Shown piece by piece: positions 8,030-15,702 of a DNA stretch of 64,000 bases. The DNA lies in NCBI GenBank assembly GCA_963696875.1, contig CAVOLQ010000007.1, forward strand, positions 555,247-619,246. The letters run 5' to 3'. Source of the stretch: Albibacterium sp963696875. Lineage in GTDB: Bacteria > Bacteroidota > Bacteroidia > Sphingobacteriales > Sphingobacteriaceae. The translations under genes and the position numbers were made by a program. The notes beneath the pieces were generated by a model. It was not told where the DNA came from. It did no database searches and worked only from the letters and a program-made list of their open reading frames with translations. Every line of letters begins with the position of its first letter. Position 1 is the stretch's first letter.

Positions 8030-10510
8030 ATGGATATAGTTTATCAGGGTGAAAACCTAATCCCCGGCCAGCTTGGTCAGTTCTTTGTTGTCCTTTCTTT
8101 TGGTACTGCCTTATTGGCGACTATTTGTTACTTTTTCGCTGTCAAACATAAAGACGTGCCTTCTTGGCAAAAGATTGCCAGAACAGCGTTCTGGATCAAT
8201 TTAGCTTCCGTTGTCGCTATTGGTGTCTGTCTTTTCTATCTTATTTATGCCACTTTATTTGAATATCATTACGCTTGGGCGCATTCTTCCCGCACCTTAC
8301 CTGTTTATTACATAATCTCAAGTTTCTGGGAAGGGCAAGAAGGGAGTTTTTGGTTGTGGATGTTTTGGCAGTCGGCATTAGGAGCTGTATTGCTCTTTAC
8401 GTCAAAAAACTGGGAAAATCCAGTGATGACTATCGTGATGCTTTGTCAGACTATTTTAGGTTCCATGCTATTGGGAATTAATGCATTGGGCGGTAGAATA
8501 GGAAGTTCTCCTTTTATTCTTCTGAGAGATGCAATGTCTGATCCGATTTTTACTCGTCCAGATTACCTGTCGATGATTACAGATGGAAGAGGATTAAATC
8601 CTTTGCTTCAAAACTATTGGATGGTAATTCACCCGCCGACCTTGTTTTTAGGATTTGCTTCTATGATCGTTCCTTTTGCCTATGCTATCGCTGGTTTATG
8701 GGAAAGACGATATAAGGAATGGATTAAGCCATCGATGCCGTGGACGCTATTTGCCGTTATGATATTAGGCACTGGGGTTATCATGGGTTCTTTCTGGGCT
8801 TATGAATCGTTAAACTTTGGAGGCTTCTGGGCTTGGGATCCTGTGGAGAATGCGGCTATTATTCCATGGTTTACACTAATTGCAGCGGTACACGTACTCA
8901 TAGCTTATAATAATTCAGGACATTCATATTTTGCTGGGGCCTTTCTGTCGATGATTAGTTTTGTTTTGGTCATCTATGCATCTTTCTTAACTCGTAGTGG
9001 TATTTTTGGCGAAACATCGGTACACTCTTTTACAGATTTAGGAATGTTCTGGCAATTGGTTCTTTTTAACTTTATCTTCCTGGGCATTATGATCTGGGCA
9101 TTGGTCGCTAGGTGGAAAGAGATGCCTAGAACTAAAAAAGATGAAGAGACCTATTCTCGTGAGTTTTGGCTGTTTATTGGTTCAATGGTGCTTTTGGTAG
9201 CCTGTATTCAAATTATTGCCAGTACAACTATTCCAGTTTTTAATGCGGTATTCGGTACCAAAGTGGCACCACCTACTGATGCCATTGCGCATTATAATAA
9301 ATGGCAAGTTTCTTTTGCAGTTGTTATTGCGATTTTATCCGCTTTCACTCAGTTTTTAAAATACAAGAAAACGAATGCTCGCAAATTTTATGTTCGTGTA
9401 TTAAGCTCACTTATTGTCGCTTTAATTGTGACGGGTATATTTGTTTATATCGCTGATGTGTATACAAACATCATGTACATCGTACTTACGTTTGCTGCTA
9501 TTTTCTCTATTGTTGCAAATGCACGTGTATTAGGAGATGCATTTAAAGGTCAATGGAAGCTAGCGGGCTCATCTGTTTCGCATATTGGTTTCGGTTTGCT
9601 ATTAATTGGAGCTTTAGTAGCGGCTGCGACGCAAAAAGTAATATCTCTAAATAATACGGGTGTTATTGCGGTAGAAGGATTTGATGCTGTTGAAAAGCCT
9701 GGTGAAAACCTCTTTCTTTATCAGGACGAACCCGTAGAAATGGGCGAGTATACCATTACTTATGTGGGCGATAGTATTGAAGGAGTAAATGTGTATTATA
9801 AAGTTAACTATCTTCGCAAGGACGATAAATCGGGCAAGATAAAAGAGCAGTTTCAGTTGACACCACGAGCGCAGCAGAACCCTGATATGGGCTTAGTGGG
9901 AACACCAAGTACTCGAAATTATTTAACTCGAGATATTTATACCATTGTTACGGCAGCACCTAAAATCGAAGCTTTATTGAATCAAAAAAGCGAGCATATG
10001 CATGCTGATGGTAGTGAGCATGATGCTTTTGAAGATTATGAAGAACCTGCGACTTATCAGGTAGAATTAGGTGATACTCTTCGTTATAGAAGTGGATTTA
10101 TCATTGTGAAAGAAGTAAATCGAAGTGCTACAATTCAAAACATTCCAGTAGCTGCTGGAGATTTGGCGGTAGGCCTATTATTGGAAGTACATGCTAATAA
10201 TGATAAAACCTACGAAGCAGAACCCATTTATTTAATAAAAAATGGCATGAGTTATGACTTTGAAAAGAACCTTGATGAGCAAGGATTGAAATTCAGGTTT
10301 ACCAATATCAGGCCAGATGAAAATAAATTGGAATTAATGGTTTATCAAAAACCACCTCCAGAACGTAAATGGATTGTAATGAAAGCTACAGAATTCCCTT
10401 ATATCAACTTTTTCTGGGGAGGTACAATTATTATGACCATTGGATTTATTCTTTCCATTGTTCGAAGAAGTAAGGATGTGAAAAGGACGAAGGAAGAAAA
10501 GCTTGTGTAA
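8030..10510 (+). CDS. ccmF: Cytochrome c biogenesis protein CcmF (heme lyase)
   Basis: 826 residues with many membrane helices. The tryptophan-rich heme-handling WWD motif is visible as GGFWAWDPVENAAIIPW near residue 265. Conserved histidines occur in periplasmic loops (for example MVIHPPTLFLGF near 200). A soluble periplasmic part of about 250 residues (roughly 545-800) precedes the last helix. CcmF takes heme from holo-CcmE and joins it to the CxxCH of apocytochrome c. It is slightly longer than typical proteobacterial CcmF, as usual in Bacteroidota. The stop codon touches the next ATG, so the following genes are probably translated from one message. Confidence 0.95.
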   Translation: MDIVYQGENLIPGQLGQFFVVLSFGTALLATICYFFAVKHKDVPSWQKIARTAFWINLASVVAIGVCLFYLIYATLFEYHYAWAHSSRTLPVYYIISSFWEGQEGSFWLWMFWQSALGAVLLFTSKNWENPVMTIVMLCQTILGSMLLGINALGGRIGSSPFILLRDAMSDPIFTRPDYLSMITDGRGLNPLLQNYWMVIHPPTLFLGFASMIVPFAYAIAGLWERRYKEWIKPSMPWTLFAVMILGTGVIMGSFWAYESLNFGGFWAWDPVENAAIIPWFTLIAAVHVLIAYNNSGHSYFAGAFLSMISFVLVIYASFLTRSGIFGETSVHSFTDLGMFWQLVLFNFIFLGIMIWALVARWKEMPRTKKDEETYSREFWLFIGSMVLLVACIQIIASTTIPVFNAVFGTKVAPPTDAIAHYNKWQVSFAVVIAILSAFTQFLKYKKTNARKFYVRVLSSLIVALIVTGIFVYIADVYTNIMYIVLTFAAIFSIVANARVLGDAFKGQWKLAGSSVSHIGFGLLLIGALVAAATQKVISLNNTGVIAVEGFDAVEKPGENLFLYQDEPVEMGEYTITYVGDSIEGVNVYYKVNYLRKDDKSGKIKEQFQLTPRAQQNPDMGLVGTPSTRNYLTRDIYTIVTAAPKIEALLNQKSEHMHADGSEHDAFEDYEEPATYQVELGDTLRYRSGFIIVKEVNRSATIQNIPVAAGDLAVGLLLEVHANNDKTYEAEPIYLIKNGMSYDFEKNLDEQGLKFRFTNIRPDENKLELMVYQKPPPERKWIVMKATEFPYINFFWGGTIIMTIGFILSIVRRSKDVKRTKEEKLV

Positions 10511-11266
10511 ATGAAAATAGTAATGCTTGGCAGTGGAAATGTAGCTACTCATTTAGGAAAAGCTTTTTCTAATGCCGGGCATACTATCCTTCAGGTTTGG
10601 AGTAGAAACTTCAATCATGCCCAAGAGTTAGCCGATCAGGTAAATGCAGAAGCAATCGATCAACTAAGTCATCTCACTGCAGACGGAGACCTGTACATTG
10701 TTTCTATTGTCGACGATGCAATTATTTCCGTTTTGGAAAAGATTCCTTCTACGTCGGCGGTTATTGTCCACACATCGGGTAGTACAGATATGCAGGTAAT
10801 CTCTCCTTATTCAATGAATTATGGAGTCTTTTATCCTTTACAAACTTTTTCCAAAGCGGTTAATATTGATTTATCCAATACACCGATCTTATTAGAGGCT
10901 TCGAATGAACCTGTTTATAAGATACTAAAGGAACTGGCTTCTTCTATTTCGGAAGACGTTCAAAAGTGTAATTCAGATCAACGTATTAAATTGCATATTG
11001 CTGCCGTTTTCTCCTGTAACTTCACGAATCATTTATATGCTATTGCTCAGGAGATATTAAATGAAAGTGAGCTTGATTTTGATTTGATTCGACCTTTGAT
11101 TTTAGAGACGGCTCGCAAAGTTATGGATGAGCTGCCAAGTAAAGTACAGACAGGGCCAGCAGTTCGAGCAGATCAGTTGACGTTGGATCGACACCGTCAA
11201 AAATTAAAGGATCATCCAAATTGGCTATCTATATATAATTTACTTAGTTCTGATATTATCCATTAA
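10511..11266 (+). CDS. Rossmann-fold DUF2520 protein
   Basis: 251 residues starting immediately after the ccmF stop. The N-terminal MKIVMLGSGNVATHLGKAF is a dinucleotide-binding GxGxxA fold like that of NADP-dependent F420 or pyrroline-carboxylate reductases. The C-terminal half (about 120-250, AAVFSCNFTNHLYAIA) is the DUF2520 helical domain. The family's substrate is unknown. It is commonly found next to kdsC and maf in Bacteroidota, as here, which suggests a housekeeping role. Confidence 0.85.
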   Translation: MKIVMLGSGNVATHLGKAFSNAGHTILQVWSRNFNHAQELADQVNAEAIDQLSHLTADGDLYIVSIVDDAIISVLEKIPSTSAVIVHTSGSTDMQVISPYSMNYGVFYPLQTFSKAVNIDLSNTPILLEASNEPVYKILKELASSISEDVQKCNSDQRIKLHIAAVFSCNFTNHLYAIAQEILNESELDFDLIRPLILETARKVMDELPSKVQTGPAVRADQLTLDRHRQKLKDHPNWLSIYNLLSSDIIH

Positions 11267-11290
11267 ATCAAATTATCCAATACGCTAATT

Positions 11291-11812
11291 ATGACAGTTT
11301 TTGACCGGTTTAAAAAAGTGAAGGCTTTTGCTTTTGATGTTGATGGTGTTTTTACCAACGGAGAAGTACTGGTAAGTGAAAATGGAGATCAACAGCGTAG
11401 TTTTAATATCAAAGATGGCTATGCGCTTCAATTGGCTATAAAAGCTGGATATCCGGTTGTTATTATTTCGGGTGGAAAATCAAAGGGCGTTGTTTTGCGT
11501 TTTGAATCATTAGGAGTAAAAGATATTTTCATGAATGAGGGAGACAAGGTTTCTGTCTTGAAAAAATGGATACAGGATTGCGAGATCGATTTAGAAGATA
11601 TCTTGTTTATGGGAGATGATGTTCCGGATATGGGCGCTATGAAACTTGTAGGATTCCCAACCTGTCCTAACGATGCCATTGAAGACATTAAAAGTCTTTG
11701 CCATTATATATCACCAAAGGAGGGAGGAAAAGGTGCGGTTCGAGATGTTATTGAGAAAGTAATGCGTCTTCAAGGTACCTGGCATGACATCCCATCTATA
11801 AAAAGTATATAA
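11291..11812 (+). CDS. kdsC: HAD phosphatase, KdsC-like (KDO-8-phosphate phosphatase)
   Basis: 173 residues, the full length of the capless HAD subfamily. Motif I is FDVDGVFTNGEV near residue 15 with the two catalytic Asp residues. The Thr/Ser motif is VIISGG near 58, and motif III/IV is MGDDVPDMGAM near 108. KdsC removes phosphate from KDO-8-P in lipopolysaccharide core synthesis as a tetramer. It lies between the DUF2520 gene and maf, with only one base separating it from maf. A related sugar-acid phosphatase cannot be fully excluded. Confidence 0.85.
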   Translation: MTVFDRFKKVKAFAFDVDGVFTNGEVLVSENGDQQRSFNIKDGYALQLAIKAGYPVVIISGGKSKGVVLRFESLGVKDIFMNEGDKVSVLKKWIQDCEIDLEDILFMGDDVPDMGAMKLVGFPTCPNDAIEDIKSLCHYISPKEGGKGAVRDVIEKVMRLQGTWHDIPSIKSI

Positions 11813-11813
11813 G

Positions 11814-12404
11814 ATGGATCATAAGAAAAAATTTCCTTCAATTATCTTAGCATCCAAATCCCCTCGAAGGCACGAGATATTGGTACAGATGGGGATTGAT
11901 TTTTTAGTCAGAACAAAAGATGTCGATGAATCATATCCTTCCCATTTGAAACCGGAGGAGGTTGCTGTTTATATTTCGGAAAAGAAAGCACAAGCCTTTC
12001 TGCATGAACTTGGGGAAGAGCTTTTAATTTCTTCAGATACAATTGTTTGCTTAGATAATGAAGTAATCGGCAAGCCTAGGAGTGAAGAGGATGCTTTTCA
12101 GGTCCTTAGTAAACTCTCTAATCGTATACATAAAGTCATTACGGCCATTACATTTTTGGAGAATGGGCGAATGGAGTCTTTTTACGATACGACAGCAGTT
12201 CATTTTAATAAATTAACTGCAGCAGAAATAGAGTATTATATTCTCAACTACAAACCTTTTGATAAAGCTGGTGCTTACGGAATTCAAGAATGGATAGGCT
12301 ATATCGGTATTAAGAAAATTGTAGGTTCTTATACCAATGTGATGGGCCTACCCAGTGAATTGGTATACCGCAAGCTAAAAGAAAGATCCTTCACTTTGCT
12401 CTAG
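11814..12404 (+). CDS. maf: Maf family nucleotide pyrophosphatase
   Basis: 196 residues. The N-terminal ASKSPRRHEIL phosphate-binding loop, SSDTIVCLDNEVIGKP (about 82) with the catalytic Asp, and the later DKAGAYGIQEW motif are diagnostic. Maf enzymes hydrolyse non-canonical or canonical NTPs to NMPs (dTTP/UTP or modified bases). Which substrate class applies cannot be decided safely by eye. It is the last gene of the ccmE-ccmF-DUF2520-kdsC-maf run. Confidence 0.92.
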   Translation: MDHKKKFPSIILASKSPRRHEILVQMGIDFLVRTKDVDESYPSHLKPEEVAVYISEKKAQAFLHELGEELLISSDTIVCLDNEVIGKPRSEEDAFQVLSKLSNRIHKVITAITFLENGRMESFYDTTAVHFNKLTAAEIEYYILNYKPFDKAGAYGIQEWIGYIGIKKIVGSYTNVMGLPSELVYRKLKERSFTLL

Positions 12405-12698
12405 GATGACATGCGTTTTGGTTGTCAGTAATTAGCTATTAGCTCCCCTCTTTTGAAATCGGGCTAGGGGCGAAGGCCTTAGCTTTATTGTATCAGGCTT
12501 CTTCAATCTGTTAGGTATTAAGTATTAGAGACTCGTTTTCTAAGGAACGAAACATCTTTGTTTTAGTAGGGAGAACTGATTGCTGATGGCTCAGTGCTGA
12601 TAGCCGTTTATCCATATAAAGGTCAAAAGACGGAGTTATTTGCAATATCAGAGATAATTCCGTATATTATGGCTTGATAACCAATCTTTTTTAAATTT
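12405..12698. other. Intergenic stretch without a supported gene
   Basis: No open frame with coding character. Short near-repeats such as TTAGCTATTAGCTC and GCTGATGGCTCAGTGCTGATAG are present. I see no clear terminator after maf. Confidence 0.5.
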
Positions 12699-12908
12699 AT
12701 GAAGAACTTTTTTTATGTTAATAATAAACCTCAACCAACTGGAGAGCATATAGTACATACTCGAGATTGTTGGGTCTTGCCCAATGATAGAAAGTATATC
12801 GGGCGTTATCCTACTTTCAATGCTGCATTGCAAGGTGCGAAAGATCATTATACCAGTATTGGTAGTTGTTCTTATTGTTTGAAGAAACCCAATTCAGCTT
12901 ATAAATAG
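12699..12908 (+). CDS. Small conserved Cys/His protein of unknown function
   Basis: 69 residues. The spacing of GEHIVHTRDCWVLP and GSCSYC looks like a conserved pattern in Bacteroidota small proteins, with three Cys and two His that could hold a metal. There is no signal peptide or membrane segment. The ATG is preceded by an AT-rich stretch and the stop is 10 bases before the end of the convergent HMG-CoA lyase gene. Function is unknown. The coding call rests on the patterned Cys/His residues and on codon use like its neighbours. Confidence 0.6.
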   Translation: MKNFFYVNNKPQPTGEHIVHTRDCWVLPNDRKYIGRYPTFNAALQGAKDHYTSIGSCSYCLKKPNSAYK

Positions 12909-12917
12909 GAGCCTTAT

Positions 12918-13769
12918 TTAGGCAGTGAAAACTTTCCAACTATATACTAATGCTTCATTCCATGCATCTAAATTTAATTGATGAGGAATTTTGTTTTCAT
13001 TTAGAAGTGCTATTAAGTTCTCTGTCGCGATATTTCCGACTAAGTCATCCTTCGCCATTGGACAGCCACCGAATCCTCTTAAAGCGGTATCAAACATTGT
13101 ACAACCTAGATCCAATGCCACTTGAAGTTTAGCATCGGTGTCTTGTGGTTTACTGTGCAGGTGCAGACCCAAAGAGATCGTTGGAAAGTTTTCTTTTAAT
13201 AATGGGAATAGGTATTTGATTTTTTCAGGGCTAGACTCACCTGTTGTATCAGAAAGTATTATCTCGCTCACGCCCAAGTTTACGATTTTGTCTGTGTATT
13301 CAGAAACGATGTCGGCACTCCACGGGTCACCATATGGGTTTCCGAAACCCATAGATAAGTAAACTAAAGGGGTTTTGTTGTTTTCTAAGCAGAGCTTTGT
13401 TATTTCTTTAATTGAATTTAAAGATTGCTCTCTGGTGCTGTTGGTATTTCTAAGCTGGAATGTTTCTGAAATTGAAAACGGAAAACCAAGTATTTTTATT
13501 TTTTCATGTAGGATGGCATCTTGTGCCCCACGAATGTTAGCGATAATGGCTAAAAGCTCGGTATGGGTGGAATCTGTTTTCAAAAGTTCGACAAGCTGTG
13601 CTGTGTCTTGCATTTGCGGAGTGACCTTTGGGGAAACGAAGCTACCAAAATCCAATCTATCGAAACCTACCTTTAATAAAAGATTAAGATAATGAGCCTT
13701 TACCTCTGTAGGAATAAAAGTTTTTATTCCTTGCATAGCGTCCCGGGGGCACTCTGTTATCTTAATCAT
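12918..13769 (-). CDS. Hydroxymethylglutaryl-CoA lyase
   Basis: 283 residues, a TIM-barrel of the HMGL-like family. ITECPRDAMQG at the N-terminus supplies the substrate-binding Arg and metal Asp. LHLHSK (about 203) provides the metal-binding histidines, and DTALRGFGGCPMA (about 231-243) contains the active-site Cys loop characteristic of HMG-CoA lyase. The enzyme cleaves HMG-CoA to acetoacetate and acetyl-CoA, the last step of leucine breakdown. It follows a ferredoxin gene 29 bases upstream on the same strand. Its link to that redox pair is not obvious. Confidence 0.88.
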   Translation of the reverse strand: MIKITECPRDAMQGIKTFIPTEVKAHYLNLLLKVGFDRLDFGSFVSPKVTPQMQDTAQLVELLKTDSTHTELLAIIANIRGAQDAILHEKIKILGFPFSISETFQLRNTNSTREQSLNSIKEITKLCLENNKTPLVYLSMGFGNPYGDPWSADIVSEYTDKIVNLGVSEIILSDTTGESSPEKIKYLFPLLKENFPTISLGLHLHSKPQDTDAKLQVALDLGCTMFDTALRGFGGCPMAKDDLVGNIATENLIALLNENKIPHQLNLDAWNEALVYSWKVFTA

Positions 13770-13798
13770 TATTTAGATATTAGTCAACTGCTAAGTTT

Positions 13799-14128
13799 TT
13801 ATTCTCCCGAACCTAGGATCTTTATTTTTAATCCGTCTATTTCGTCGTTCACTCTAATTTGACATGATAAGCGGCTGTTGACACCGGCATTTGGAAGTGT
13901 GTCCAACATATCCATTTCTGCATCTCCCATTTCGGTGAGTTCAACATCGTTTAATATTTCAACATGGCAGGTTGCACAAAGTGCCATTCCTCCACAGGTT
14001 GCTAATATATCATAGTTTGAAGCCTTAAGTACCTCCATCAAACTTAAATTCATGTCTGTAGGGGATAAGATATTCTCTACGTTGCCGTCCAGATCTTCAA
14101 CGGTTATTGTCACTAAATTATCTTCCAT
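13799..14128 (-). CDS. [2Fe-2S] ferredoxin, adrenodoxin type
   Basis: 109 residues. The cluster ligands read CGGMALCATC (C-x5-C-x2-C), with a fourth Cys in LSCQI near residue 92, the adrenodoxin/ISC-type pattern. The acidic surface fits an electron carrier. The gene starts 12 bases after the ferredoxin reductase stop, so the two likely form an NADPH-to-ferredoxin electron path. The downstream acceptor is not encoded nearby. Confidence 0.9.
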   Translation of the reverse strand: MEDNLVTITVEDLDGNVENILSPTDMNLSLMEVLKASNYDILATCGGMALCATCHVEILNDVELTEMGDAEMDMLDTLPNAGVNSRLSCQIRVNDEIDGLKIKILGSGE

Positions 14129-14140
14129 TCCTCAGAGCGC

Positions 14141-15145
14141 TTAAAATTCGTTAATTCCGTTTACAGTTGTGTATTTAAAGCTGAGTTTTTGATCAGGATA
14201 TACGTACTTAAAGGCACTTTGGGCCATAAGTGCTCCTTCGTGGAAACCACATAAAATTAACTTTAGTTTTCCAGGATAGGTATTAATGTCACCAATAGCA
14301 AAAATACCCTCTACATTTGTACTGTAGTCTTCTGTATTTACTGTTATCGCGGATTTATCAATACTTAATCCCCAATCTGCTATAGGGCCTAGTTTTGGGC
14401 TTAGGCCAAATAATGGAATCAAAGAGTCTGTTTCGATAAAAGTTTCATTTTTTTCTTTATCTAGGATACCTACGCTTTTAATAGTTCCATTTCCATGTAC
14501 ACTATTTAAATTACTTTGTAGGAGCAGGCGTATTTTTCCTTGGTTCGCCATGTTGAACACCTTTTCAGCTGAATCCGGTGCTCCTCTAAAGCTATCGCTT
14601 CTATGTACAAGGGTAACTTCTTTTGCAATGTCGGCCAAGAAAATAGTCCAATCTAAAGCAGAATCGCCCCCTCCAGCAAGTACTACTTTTTTATCTCTAA
14701 AAGCCTCTGGGTTTTTAACCATATAGGTTACGCCCTTTCCTTCAAATTCCGTTAAGCCTTTAACAGCGGGTTTCCTTGGTTCAAATGAACCCAAGCCACC
14801 TGCAATTACAATTACCTTGGCACTAATCTGTGTACCTTCATTACTTGTTAACTGAAACGAGCCATCTTCTTGCTTCTCTATAGTTTCAACACGCTCACCC
14901 ACGGTGAAGGTAGGGTGGAAGGGTTTAATTTGCTCCATCAAATTATCCACTAAGTCTTGTGCATTAATAGATGGGAAGCCAGGTATGTCGTAAATCGGCT
15001 TATGTGGATATATTTCTGAAAGTTGACCCCCAATTTGAGGCAATGCATCAATTAAATGGCAGCGCATTTTTAGGAGGCCTGCTTCAAAGACTGCAAATAA
15101 ACCTACTGGACCCGCACCTATAATGCAAATATCTGTATTAATCAT
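14141..15145 (-). CDS. Ferredoxin/flavodoxin-NADP+ reductase, thioredoxin-reductase type
   Basis: 334 residues. The FAD Rossmann motif is IIGAGPVGLFAVFEAG at about 8-23 and the NADP motif VVLAGGGDSALDW at about 154. The C-terminal FAIGDINTYPGKLKL region is typical. The redox CxxC of thioredoxin reductase is absent, which places it in the YumC-type ferredoxin-NADP reductases. It passes electrons between NADPH and a small iron-sulfur or flavin carrier, very likely the ferredoxin encoded just downstream. A MarR regulator gene lies 5 bases upstream on the same strand. Confidence 0.9.
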   Translation of the reverse strand: MINTDICIIGAGPVGLFAVFEAGLLKMRCHLIDALPQIGGQLSEIYPHKPIYDIPGFPSINAQDLVDNLMEQIKPFHPTFTVGERVETIEKQEDGSFQLTSNEGTQISAKVIVIAGGLGSFEPRKPAVKGLTEFEGKGVTYMVKNPEAFRDKKVVLAGGGDSALDWTIFLADIAKEVTLVHRSDSFRGAPDSAEKVFNMANQGKIRLLLQSNLNSVHGNGTIKSVGILDKEKNETFIETDSLIPLFGLSPKLGPIADWGLSIDKSAITVNTEDYSTNVEGIFAIGDINTYPGKLKLILCGFHEGALMAQSAFKYVYPDQKLSFKYTTVNGINEF

Positions 15146-15150
15146 TTTTG

Positions 15151-15585
15151 TTATATTTCTAAGTTATTATAAATCGTATCAAGAATTCGCTTAAGATGAT
15201 GGAAATCATTCTCTTCTAAATTTTCCCAAGCTTTCATCCTGATTTTTCTTATCCTTGGTTCCAGCTCACTGACCTTTTCTTTACCTGCTTTGCTTAAATG
15301 TACAATAAAAGATCTTCTGTCTAAATGATGCATGGCACGCTCAACATATCCCTTTTTTACTAACAAATCTACTATACGGGTTAGGGTGGGTTGGTCTTTT
15401 CCACAATGCTCCGCAAGCTCTTTTTGCGATAAATCTGGATAAGTGTTTAACGTTTTTAAAATCGTCCACTGGTCAACAGTTATGCCGAAATCTCGATTGT
15501 TAAACTGAACTTGGGCGTATTGTTTAACCCGCCGTGCCGTACAATCCAATAAGAAAGAATACCTGTTAAATGAATCTTTTTGCAT
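15151..15585 (-). CDS. MarR-family transcriptional regulator
   Basis: 144 residues with the winged helix-turn-helix centred on LSQKELAEHCGKDQPTLTRI (about 53-72) and the wing VERAMHHLDRRSFIVHLS. MarR dimers usually repress their own operon and release DNA on binding a small phenolic or other ligand. It is the first gene of the run marR-FNR-ferredoxin-HMG-CoA lyase and may control it. The ligand is unknown. Just upstream is AT-rich DNA with no clear operator palindrome. Confidence 0.9.
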   Translation of the reverse strand: MQKDSFNRYSFLLDCTARRVKQYAQVQFNNRDFGITVDQWTILKTLNTYPDLSQKELAEHCGKDQPTLTRIVDLLVKKGYVERAMHHLDRRSFIVHLSKAGKEKVSELEPRIRKIRMKAWENLEENDFHHLKRILDTIYNNLEI

Positions 15586-15648
15586 ACCAATAGTTAGTGT
15601 GACAAATATATGTATTTATTATTTCATACTAAATAAAAAATTGAATAA

Positions 15649-15687
15649 AAAAAAAGGAGGATTCCGTATGGAAACCTCCTTTTTTTA
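15649..15687 (-). terminator. Terminator after secDF
   Basis: Arms AAAAAAAGGAGG and CCTCCTTTTTTT around a 14-base loop. On the minus strand it lies 15 bases past the SecDF stop. The symmetry of A and T tracts could serve both strands. Confidence 0.8.
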
Positions 15688-15702
15688 TGATTAAAGTAAA
15701 AC

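Noticed and set aside
14141..15145. Thioredoxin reductase
   Set aside because: The redox CxxC motif is missing and a ferredoxin gene follows, so a ferredoxin-NADP reductase is more likely.
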